The notes under the pieces are model-generated. The model saw only the letters and a list, made by a program, of their open reading frames with translations. It did not search any database and was not told the DNA's origin. A DNA stretch of 5,099 bases from an uncultured candidate division Zixibacteria bacterium. GTDB taxonomy: Bacteria; Zixibacteria; MSB-5A5; GN15; FEB-12. This document shows, one piece after another, positions 1 through 5,010 of the stretch. Within the stretch, counting starts at the first letter, position 1, and each line of letters opens with the position of its first letter. The DNA lies in assembly GCA_913009765.1 (NCBI GenBank), contig CAJVYT010000327.1, positions 1-5,099 on the forward strand. The letters run 5' to 3'. The position numbers were made by a program, and so were the translations under genes.

Positions 1-17
1 TTATATGTTTTTTTTTT
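1..17. other. Artefactual poly-T end outside the left adapter
   Basis: Bases 8-17 are an uninterrupted run of T that directly abuts the outer end of the P5 adapter. Bases 1-7 are seven unassignable nucleotides. Read on the minus strand, this is adapter followed by poly-A, the usual result of a sequencer running past the end of a short library molecule. It mirrors the A-run beyond the right-hand adapter. I see no biological signal in it, and it should be removed together with the adapter. Confidence 0.85.
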
Positions 18-75
18 AATGATACGGCGACCACCGAGATCTACACTCTTTCCCTACACGACGCTCTTCCGATCT
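18..75 (+). other. Illumina P5 / TruSeq universal adapter (contaminant)
   Basis: The 58 bases match, from memory, the full Illumina P5 plus TruSeq universal adapter. The match begins AATGATACGGCGACCACCGA and ends GCTCTTCCGATCT, with no mismatch that I can see. The inner boundary at 75/76 is where genomic sequence starts. The adapter truncates the GlcD-like gene and replaces its C-terminus with a false tail. In read terms this is the minus-strand read-through of an insert ending at base 76. Confidence 0.98.
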
Positions 76-1017
76 TCTGCGAACTTTCCAAAGTAAATCA
101 GCTCTGTCAGCATCAACTTCTCGTTTTATGTATGAGCAGTTATTGTTTTGGCAAATCGTCTCAATTTTTTGAGAATCAGCTGATTCTGATTCAATCAAAA
201 GAATAGCGGCGACATTATCAAGCGAGTCATTTCTTTCATAGTTGTTAGAACATGCGGCAGCATCGCCATCTAAGAATTCCATTACGATAGGAGTAATCCC
301 CGCCATTCGAATATCAGAGACTGTTTGAGCGGCATTTTTGGGGTTGTCATAAGCTGTTAAAATGGTTTCTCCTGCTTTCGGCATATCTATCAACTTCAGA
401 GCAATTTCTGTGATAATAATAAGAGTACCTTCGGAGCCGATAAAAAGTTCGGTAAAATCAAAACCTGTATTTTGATTATAAATGCCGGTTTCTAAAATTT
501 TGCCATTTGTTGTTATGCCTCTTATACCCAAAACATAATCTTTGGTCACGCCGTATTTTACACATTTGAGTCCTCCTGCATTTTCGGCAACATTACCGCC
601 TATGGTTGACTCATCATAGCTGGCAGGGTCGGGAGGGTAGAAGAGGTTGAGTTTGGCAGCTTCATCCAAAATAGTTTTTGTAATAACTCCGGTTTGAGCA
701 TACGCTATTTTTTGTACGGTATCAAACCTGAGTTGAGCCATCTGTTCAAGTGAAAGCACAATCGCACCATCTTGCGGAACAGCTCCGCCTGATAGTCCGG
801 TTCCGGCTCCTCGGGGGACTAAGGGGATATTATGTATATTACAAAAATTGACAATTTGAGAAATATCATTTTCTTCATGAGCAAAAATAAGTGCTGAGGG
901 GTTACCTGTTTCAATTGTAGCATCATGACAATAGTTTTCATAATGTGATAAATCGGTTATAACTTTTGCCGCAGGAGAGAGTCTGTCGGATAATTCAGCT
1001 AAGAACTTATTGGGCAT
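76..1017 (-). CDS. GlcD-like FAD-linked oxidase (glycolate/D-lactate dehydrogenase family), C-terminus missing
   Basis: This probably encodes a flavoprotein that oxidises a 2-hydroxyacid such as glycolate or D-lactate, belonging to the FAD_binding_4 plus FAD-oxidase_C family. The 314 genuine residues show the PCMH-type FAD-binding fold. PRGAGTGLSGGAVP at about 68-81 binds the FAD pyrophosphate. YPPDPASYDESTIGGNVAENAGG at about 127-149, followed by KYGVTKDYVLG, is typical of the family. FTELFIGSEGTL at about 188-199 closes the domain, and the C-terminal substrate/FAD cap domain begins after about 215. Relatives are usually about 450-500 residues, so roughly the last third is missing. The reading frame runs on through the adapter to a stop at 16-18, adding 19 false residues (RSEERRVGKECRSRWSPYH). 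The ATG at 1017 lies one base after the fmdB-like stop, with only a weak purine-rich AAGAAAAA upstream, which suggests coupled translation. Glycolate versus D-lactate substrate cannot be decided from this part. Confidence 0.9.
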
Positions 1018-1018
1018 T

Positions 1019-1333
1019 TTAGTTTTTCTTGGGTTCGTTTTTCGTTTTTTTTACTTCGGATTTTTTCTCAATTGTTTTTTTGGAATCTTTTGAATCCGTT
1101 TTGGGTTTGGTTGTTGTTTCGGAATCATTTTTGGCAGATTCTTTATAATTGTTACTTCTATTTTCTGTAATATAAAAGCCGGAACCTTTTAAAACAAATC
1201 CTGCTCCACCGCTGATAATACGCTCAACCGTACCATTACATTTAGGACAGGCGGTTAATGGAGCAGAGGTTATTGATTGAAATTCTTCAAACTGGCAGTT
1301 ACAATCTTTGCATTTATACTCGTAAGTTGGCAT
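1019..1333 (-). CDS. FmdB-family zinc-ribbon protein with Lys/Ser/Thr-rich tail
   Basis: This is a small putative regulatory protein of the FmdB/CxxC_CXXC_SSSS family, 104 residues. It opens with the hallmark MPTYEYKC. Cysteines C8 and C11 (CKDC) and C29 and C32 (CPKC) form a zinc ribbon, followed by the typical GAGFVLKGSGFY stretch at about 43-54. From about residue 66 to the end the protein is low-complexity, rich in K, S, T, D and E, and probably disordered. Such tails are common but variable in this family. The cellular role is poorly defined. The name comes from a proposed regulator near formamidase genes, and nothing here supports that specific role. The start is well supported by a GGAG Shine-Dalgarno five bases upstream. 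The gene lies 80 bp after the aminotransferase and one base before the FAD-linked oxidase on the same strand, so an operon is likely. Confidence 0.9.
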   Translation of the reverse strand: MPTYEYKCKDCNCQFEEFQSITSAPLTACPKCNGTVERIISGGAGFVLKGSGFYITENRSNNYKESAKNDSETTTKPKTDSKDSKKTIEKKSEVKKTKNEPKKN

Positions 1334-1338
1334 GAAAT

Positions 1339-1342
1339 CTCC
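1339..1342 (-). promoter_or_regulatory. Shine-Dalgarno site of the fmdB-like gene
   Basis: On the minus strand TGGAGATTTC immediately precedes the ATG at 1333, giving GGAG with a 5-base spacer. It fixes the start of the zinc-ribbon gene. It also shows that this genome uses conventional ribosome binding sites for at least some genes, unlike the two divergent genes at 2607 and 2703. The rest of the 80-bp gap (1334-1413) holds T-runs on the minus strand and no convincing promoter or GC-rich terminator hairpin. Confidence 0.75.
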
Positions 1343-1413
1343 AAAAATAATTAGTCATTAATACATAACACTTTGCTGAAAGTACGTAAAAAAAATGATT
1401 TTTCAAGAGAAAA

Positions 1414-2607
1414 TTAATGTTTTAAAGATTTACTTAGTTTCTGTAACCCGTAGACAATCTGCTGAACGCCGGATTCTACTTTTTTCATTGATGGGGCAAA
1501 AGAAATTCGTATATACTCATCTGCTCCAAAACCTGCCCCCGGCACAACACCTACATGATGATTTTCTAAAAGATAGACAGCAAGTTCAGATGAGTTGGAA
1601 ATAGATTTTTCATGATAATATTTTGAGATATTTACAAAAAGATAAAAGGCTCCGTTTGGTTTTATTATTTCGATATTGTCGAGTTGAGATAATATCTCAA
1701 TTGCTTTATCTCGTTTTGCGATAAGAGTCGGCAGTAAATCATGTATAAATCTGTTATCAGATTTGAGTGCTTCCAAAGCAGCATATTGTGAAATAGATGA
1801 TGCATTAGAGGTTGTCTGTGACTGAACTAAAGCAGCTTTTTCAATCAATTTTTTTGGACCAACAGCATAGCCGATACGCCATCCGGTCATCGCATACGTT
1901 TTAGAAAAACTATGTAAAATAATTGTCTGGTCGTATATCTCAGAGTCTATTGTTACGGGAGAAAAATGTCTGTGTGGCGGGTACATAATTTTTTCATATA
2001 TCTCATCAGAAAACAGCCAGAGAGAATGTTTTTTTACAAGTTTGGCAATCTCTGACAAAAGGGACTTCTCATAGACTATTCCGGTTGGATTGCATGGTGA
2101 ATTTATAATTATTGCTTTTGTTTTTTTTGTTATGGCAGAATCTATTATTTCAGCAGTCGGGATTGAACCATTCTTCATTGTATCTATTATGATTGGTACT
2201 GCTCCGGTCAGTTTAATCATCGACGGGTAGCTGGAGTAATATGGAGCAAAAATAATAACTTCATCATTATGTCCGCATAGCGAGTAGAGGCAGTTAAAAA
2301 GAGCATGTTTCCCGCCGTTTGATATTAAAATTTGGTCTGGAGTATATTGAAGTTTGTTTTCTTTTTTCAACTTATCGCAAACAGCCTGACGTAATTCTAA
2401 AATTCCATTATTCAGCGTATATTTTGTATTGCCAGAATTGATTGCTTCAACGCCTGCTTTGGCAATATGTAAAGGAGTCGGTTCATCAAGTTCGCCTGCA
2501 ACAAGCGGTATAATATTATCGCCATTGGTTATTTTTTCTTTTATGAGAGCAAAAAACTTAAATGTTTCCGATTGCTCAATATCTTGTAGATGTTCAGAAA
2601 ACTTCAT
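1414..2607 (-). CDS. PLP-dependent class I/II aminotransferase, probably aspartate aminotransferase type
   Basis: This is a fold-type I aminotransferase of 397 residues, full length for the family. It transfers an amino group between an amino acid (most likely aspartate, or a related substrate) and a 2-oxoacid in the cytoplasm. SFSKTYAMTGWRIGY at about 233-247 contains the PLP Schiff-base lysine K236 and the phosphate-contacting arginine R244. SDEIYEKIMY at about 200-209 gives D201, which pairs with the pyridine nitrogen, and Y204. NSPCNPTG at about 169-176 gives N173. YIRISFA at about 365-371 gives R367, which binds the substrate carboxylate. NGGKHALFN at about 97-105 is the cofactor-phosphate loop. 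Every catalytic residue expected is present, so the enzyme should be active. The pattern resembles the bacterial class I-gamma aspartate or prephenate aminotransferases, but substrate cannot be fixed by eye and a MalY/PatA-like or aromatic enzyme is possible. No Shine-Dalgarno precedes the ATG, and the next in-frame Met is about residue 130, so this start is essentially forced. Confidence 0.92.
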   Translation of the reverse strand: MKFSEHLQDIEQSETFKFFALIKEKITNGDNIIPLVAGELDEPTPLHIAKAGVEAINSGNTKYTLNNGILELRQAVCDKLKKENKLQYTPDQILISNGGKHALFNCLYSLCGHNDEVIIFAPYYSSYPSMIKLTGAVPIIIDTMKNGSIPTAEIIDSAITKKTKAIIINSPCNPTGIVYEKSLLSEIAKLVKKHSLWLFSDEIYEKIMYPPHRHFSPVTIDSEIYDQTIILHSFSKTYAMTGWRIGYAVGPKKLIEKAALVQSQTTSNASSISQYAALEALKSDNRFIHDLLPTLIAKRDKAIEILSQLDNIEIIKPNGAFYLFVNISKYYHEKSISNSSELAVYLLENHHVGVVPGAGFGADEYIRISFAPSMKKVESGVQQIVYGLQKLSKSLKH

Positions 2608-2610
2608 AAT

Positions 2611-2641
2611 GTTATAAATATCGGCAGATAATGAAAGTCAA
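2611..2641 (-). promoter_or_regulatory. Candidate promoter for the aminotransferase gene, possibly leaderless
   Basis: On the minus strand TTGACT (2641-2636, 5 of 6 to the sigma-70 -35 box) is followed after 19 bases by TATAAC (2616-2611, 5 of 6 to the -10 box). The spacer is longer than the preferred 17. Transcription would begin at about 2604-2607, on or next to the ATG at 2607, which fits the absence of a ribosome binding site. Boxes this AT-rich arise easily by chance in an AT-rich intergenic region, so confidence is low. Confidence 0.35.
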
Positions 2642-2665
2642 TTAAATATATTCCAATTTAAAGCC

Positions 2666-2694
2666 TTGACAGATAGAGAAATAATTTCTTCATT
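2666..2694 (+). promoter_or_regulatory. Candidate promoter for the ZIP transporter gene
   Basis: A perfect TTGACA -35 box lies at 2666-2671. With a 17-base spacer the -10 position holds TTCATT (2689-2694), only 3 of 6 to consensus, so the site is half convincing. If used, it would start transcription at about 2701, almost on the ATG at 2703, again giving a message with little or no leader. The stretch before the ATG is pyrimidine-rich (TTTCTTCATTCATTCG) and has no Shine-Dalgarno sequence. Confidence 0.3.
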
Positions 2695-2702
2695 CATTCG
2701 AC

Positions 2703-3425
2703 ATGAACGATAATTTTCTTACATATTGCTTCCTTATTTTTGGTGCCGGAATAGTAGGCGGGGTATTACCGTTTATTCGGAAATGGTCGGACGACCTCTT
2801 GCATTTATTTGTTTCATTTGGAGCAGGTATATTTATAGGAACGGTATTTCTGCATTTACTTCCTGAAGCATTTTCACATGAGCATGTCGAAACATCGGCA
2901 ATATTTGTTTTAGTCGGTTTTATGCTTATTTTCTTAATAGAGCGTTTTTTGTTTGTGACAGGTGACGGCAGCTATGACCATAGCCATTATGTAATATCTA
3001 TTACTGCATTAGTAGGGCTTTCGGTTCATTCTCTGATAGCCGGTCTTGGTTTTGCGGTTGGAGTTGAGTATAAAGACATAGGTATTCTTATTTTTTATTC
3101 TATAATTGCTCATAAATCAACAGCTGCTTTTTCTTTGGCATCCTTGTTTCTACTTGCCAAAATAAATCTGAAAAAAAGAATTATGTTGATTGTGTTATTT
3201 TCTTTGATGACACCTTTGGGTGCTTTGTTTTTTTCTTATGTAGTGACATCTGTTAAGCATGAATCGTTGTCTCCGTTATTAGGTCTTACTGCCGGGACAT
3301 TTTTATATGTTGCTGTAGGAGAACTTTTGCCTGAAGTTTTTCATACAAAATCTCATCGGTGGTATAAATTGGCACTGCTGATTATCGGAATCCTGATAAT
3401 GGGCTTTATTAAACATGGGCATTAA
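2703..3425 (+). CDS. ZIP-family divalent metal transporter
   Basis: This is a polytopic inner-membrane protein of 240 residues that resembles ZIP permeases, which move zinc, iron or other divalent metals into the cytoplasm. Its roughly seven to eight hydrophobic segments cover almost the whole length. FGAGIFIGTVFLHLLPEAF at about 39-57 is the conserved TM2 with its HLLPEA end. GLSVHSLIAGLGFAVG at about 105-120 is TM4 with H109 and S110. IIAHKSTAAFSLASLFL at about 135-151 is TM5 with H137 and K138. TAGTFLYVAVGELLPEVF at about 196-213 is the penultimate helix. The HS and HK pairs recall the animal ZIP1-3 type more than the HNxxD/E and HxxxE pattern of BbZIP. Position 113 (Ala), where an acidic residue is usual, is not acidic, and TM5 lacks the usual HxxxE glutamate. 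The loop between TM3 and TM4 (about 86-95) is short, with H93 and H95, and the protein ends KHGH. The family call is firm, but metal and direction are unknown. The start lacks a Shine-Dalgarno, and an in-frame stop at 2682 limits alternatives upstream. Confidence 0.85.
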   Translation: MNDNFLTYCFLIFGAGIVGGVLPFIRKWSDDLLHLFVSFGAGIFIGTVFLHLLPEAFSHEHVETSAIFVLVGFMLIFLIERFLFVTGDGSYDHSHYVISITALVGLSVHSLIAGLGFAVGVEYKDIGILIFYSIIAHKSTAAFSLASLFLLAKINLKKRIMLIVLFSLMTPLGALFFSYVVTSVKHESLSPLLGLTAGTFLYVAVGELLPEVFHTKSHRWYKLALLIIGILIMGFIKHGH

Positions 3426-3436
3426 AAATTATTTTA

Positions 3437-3465
3437 TAAACAAAATCAACGTTAATGAGTATAAC
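3437..3465 (+). promoter_or_regulatory. Candidate sigma-70-like promoter for the rhodanese-mauE pair
   Basis: TAAACA (3437-3442, 4 of 6 to the -35 box) and TATAAC (3460-3465, 5 of 6 to the -10 box) are separated by exactly 17 bases, in the 85-bp gap after the ZIP gene. Transcription would start near 3472 and leave a leader of about 40 bases containing the purine-rich AAGGAAAA at 3480-3487. The gap holds no GC-rich hairpin with a T-tail, so read-through from the ZIP gene is also possible. This is a by-eye match in AT-rich DNA. Confidence 0.35.
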
Positions 3466-3510
3466 AGGTATTCAATTTGAAGGAAAACCAATATAGATGA
3501 AAGCGAATGT

Positions 3511-4029
3511 ATGGTAGTTAAACAAATTCTCATTTTACTTTTACTGGTATTTGTTCTTGGAACAACAAGTAATCTTGTTTCTCCGAATAAAATCCCATTT
3601 ATTGGACAGTATCGGGATTTGTCAAGCGGCGATGGACCGATAGTACCGCCATCTGCCTCAGAAGGTGATCCTCCTTTTATTGCTGTTGATGTAGCAGAAC
3701 TAGAATATTCTTTAAAAAAAGCAATATTTGTTGATGCCCGCGATAATTCTGAATTTATTTGTGGAACAATCCCGGGTTCTATTAATATTCCATTTGATTA
3801 TCTTCCTGAGGAAAATATAGAGGGTTATGTTGATTCAGCTTTAAATTATGCTCCGAAAGACAGTTATATAATAGTATTTTGTTCAGGGGAAGAGTGCGAT
3901 TTATCTCTCCACATGGCACGAAATCTTCAAGATTTAGGTTATACGAATTTATCGATTTTCTTTGGCGGTGCCAGAGAATGGGAAAAGTTTGGTCTGAAAA
4001 TGGAAAGGGGAGAAGGATGCGAAGAATAA
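3511..4029 (+). CDS. Membrane-anchored rhodanese-domain protein (putative sulfurtransferase)
   Basis: This 172-residue protein has a hydrophobic N-terminal anchor or signal at about 4-19 (ILILLLLVFVLG). There is no lipobox cysteine right after it, so anchoring or Sec export is likely. A linker at about 20-55 contains SPNKIPFIGQYRD and a proline-rich stretch. A single rhodanese domain spans about 57-165. FVDARDNSEFICGTIPGSINIP at about 73-94 holds the CH2A-like motif. VFCSGEECDLS at about 122-132 is the active loop with catalytic C124, and FGGAREWEKFGL at about 151-162 is the typical end. Rhodaneses carry sulfur as a cysteine persulfide. The loop is acidic (EE) and has a second cysteine, C129, that could form a disulfide with C124. 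The ATG at 3511 is the only in-frame ATG before the anchor and has only a weak purine stretch just upstream. The 3' end overlaps the MauE-like gene by 13 bp, which suggests a shared role in sulfur or thiol redox chemistry on the outer face of the inner membrane (inference). Confidence 0.88.
   Translation: MVVKQILILLLLVFVLGTTSNLVSPNKIPFIGQYRDLSSGDGPIVPPSASEGDPPFIAVDVAELEYSLKKAIFVDARDNSEFICGTIPGSINIPFDYLPEENIEGYVDSALNYAPKDSYIIVFCSGEECDLSLHMARNLQDLGYTNLSIFFGGAREWEKFGLKMERGEGCEE
4007..4012 (+). promoter_or_regulatory. Shine-Dalgarno site that sets the MauE-like start
   Basis: GGGGAG at 4007-4012, inside the end of the rhodanese gene, sits four bases before the ATG at 4017. It is the strongest ribosome binding site in the window. 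It supports the internal start at 4017 over the longer open frame from 3879. The extra 46 residues from the longer frame are basic, non-hydrophobic and lie wholly inside the rhodanese gene, as expected of frame shadow. Confidence 0.75.
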
Positions 4030-4460
4030 TTGACAACGATTATTTAACTTTACTTTTTAGAGTTATTATAGGTGTTACTTTTATTTACGCTTCATTTTAT
4101 AAAATACTTGAACCGTCTGTTTTTGCCAAAGGTATCTGGTTTTACCATATACTGCCCGGAGATTTGATAAATCTGTTAGCCATATTTCTTCCTTGGGCAG
4201 AATTGATATGCGGAATTGCTTTGATAGTGGGTTGGCAATATCGAGGTGCGGTAATACTTATAAACCTTATGATGATTATGTTTATGGTTGCTTTGTCTAT
4301 CGCAATTTATAAAGGAATATCAATTGACTGTGGATGTTTTAAAGCATCCAAAGCAACCGAAAACTCGGCAATGGATGCTCTGATTCGGGATTTTGGTGTT
4401 ATTGCAATGACTGTTGTGCTTTATTTCAGTAAATCAAAAAAACTAATGTTTGACAAATAA
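4017..4460 (+). CDS. MauE/DoxX-family redox-associated membrane protein
   Basis: This 147-residue inner-membrane protein has four predicted helices at about 10-28, 50-71, 77-98 and 122-138. Family features include LFRVIIGVTFIYASFYKI at about 13-30 and LPWAELICGIALIVGW at about 58-73, with the conserved P59 and E62. DCGCF at about 104-108 follows helix 3 and gives a C105-x-C107 pair. Proteins of the MauE branch were named for methylamine dehydrogenase maturation, where disulfide formation in the periplasm is needed. No methylamine dehydrogenase genes are visible here, so a general thiol-redox role is more likely. The start at 4017 is preferred for its GGGGAG ribosome binding site and because it begins right before the first helix. 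The 13-bp overlap with the rhodanese gene implies translational coupling. Its stop (4458-4460) directly abuts the stop of the convergent secretin gene. Family assignment is good, but the exact reaction is unknown. Confidence 0.85.
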   Translation: MRRIIDNDYLTLLFRVIIGVTFIYASFYKILEPSVFAKGIWFYHILPGDLINLLAIFLPWAELICGIALIVGWQYRGAVILINLMMIMFMVALSIAIYKGISIDCGCFKASKATENSAMDALIRDFGVIAMTVVLYFSKSKKLMFDK

Positions 4461-4934
4461 TTACTTTAAGATTGTTGGAGTTATCATAATAATTAAATCT
4501 GTTGTAGTATTTTCATTATGTTTTGATTGAAATAATTTACCTAACAGTGGTATTGAGCCCAAAAGCGGTACTTTTTGAATTCGTTCTATTTTATTTTCTT
4601 TTAAAAGTCCGCCTAAAGCAACTGTCTCACCATCTAAAACAGTTATTTTAGATTTTACCGAACGGGAAATAGTTATCGGTTTTTGTGAGTCGACCGGTCC
4701 GGTATAGCCGATTATATCTTCTATTTTAGGTTCAACAGTAAGCGTTATCTTGCCGTTTGCGTTAATGCGAGGGGTAACAGTCAGGGTAATTCCAACCTCT
4801 TCATCATAAAATGTAACGATGTCCTGGGTTGCGGCTGCTTCGGTGAATCTGCTGATTGTCGGAATTGGTATTACAGTTGTGATTTTAATTTCTGCTTCAT
4901 GGTTTTCCAAAGTGGTGACATGCGGGTCAGAGAT
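4461..4934 (-). CDS. Secretin (GspD/PilQ superfamily), C-terminal fragment
   Basis: The 157 genuine residues are the outer-membrane channel domain of a secretin, the ring-forming pore of type II secretion, type IV pilus and related machines. SDPHVTTLENHEAEIKI at about 2-18 is the usual SP-TLDNQ-A region. EEVGITLTVTPRINANGKITLTVEP at about 45-69 forms gate and barrel strands. GETVALGGL at about 102-110, then 11 residues, then VPLLGSIPLLGKLF at about 122-135, fits the type II secretion D-protein signature as I remember it. The protein ends at TPTILK, with no pilotin-binding S-domain. The N-domains and start are missing because the right-hand adapter begins at 4935. The open frame continuing to 5090 reads through adapter, poly-A and unlinked DNA, and its first 52 residues are false. 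GspD-like or PilQ-like identity cannot be settled without the N-domains, although the QKPITISRSVKSKITVLDGE stretch leans GspD-like. Confidence 0.9.
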   Translation of the reverse strand: MSDPHVTTLENHEAEIKITTVIPIPTISRFTEAAATQDIVTFYDEEVGITLTVTPRINANGKITLTVEPKIEDIIGYTGPVDSQKPITISRSVKSKITVLDGETVALGGLLKENKIERIQKVPLLGSIPLLGKLFQSKHNENTTTDLIIMITPTILK

Positions 4935-4992
4935 AGATCGGAAGAGCGTCGTGTAGGGAAAGAGTGTAGATCTCGGTGGTCGCCGTAGCATT
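4935..4992 (-). other. Reverse complement of the Illumina P5 / TruSeq adapter (contaminant)
   Basis: The sequence begins AGATCGGAAGAGCGTCGTGT and continues through the reverse complement of the 58-base P5 universal adapter. It has one difference, G at 4988 where T is expected. This is the sequence a second read gives when it runs out of a short insert. It cuts the secretin gene at 4934 and supplies the false peptide RRPPRSTLFPYTTLFRS to the overlapping minus-strand frame. With 18-75 it makes an apparent 58-bp inverted repeat that is not biological. Confidence 0.97.
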
Positions 4993-5010
4993 AAAAAAAA
5001 AATAAAAAAA
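4993..5010 (+). other. Artefactual poly-A run after the right adapter
   Basis: Ten A, one T (5003) and seven A follow directly on the outer end of the adapter. Poly-A calls past the adapter end are a known read-through artefact, and the T-run at 8-17 is the mirror image. The run probably let the assembler join unrelated reads, so the sequence on either side should not be treated as contiguous. Confidence 0.85.

Noticed and set aside
1366..1380. Small inverted repeat (CTTT-GCTG-AAAG) between the aminotransferase and fmdB-like genes as a terminator
   Set aside because: The stem is only four weak base pairs and lacks a T-tail on the relevant strand, so it is not a credible intrinsic terminator.
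1395..1604. Plus-strand 69-residue ORF
   Set aside because: It lies almost entirely antisense to the 3' end of the aminotransferase, has no recognisable domain, and is best explained as a shadow frame.
2429..2617. Plus-strand 62-residue ORF
   Set aside because: It is antisense to the start of the aminotransferase, with serine/cysteine-rich random-looking composition and no ribosome binding site.
3879..4016. Longer N-terminus for the MauE-like protein
   Set aside because: The extra 46 residues are a shifted frame of the rhodanese gene. The ATG at 4017 has a strong ribosome binding site and begins just before the first helix, as in the family.
3782..4036. Minus-strand 84-residue ORF
   Set aside because: It is antisense to the rhodanese domain, whose motifs are unambiguous, and it has no family resemblance.
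18..4992. Transposon or other mobile element with 58-bp terminal inverted repeats
   Set aside because: The repeats are Illumina adapter, there is no transposase, integrase or target-site duplication, and the terminal genes are cut in mid-domain.
4993..5010. Poly-A as a retroelement or transcript tail
   Set aside because: It directly follows adapter sequence and is mirrored by the T-run at 8-17, so sequencing past the template end explains it.
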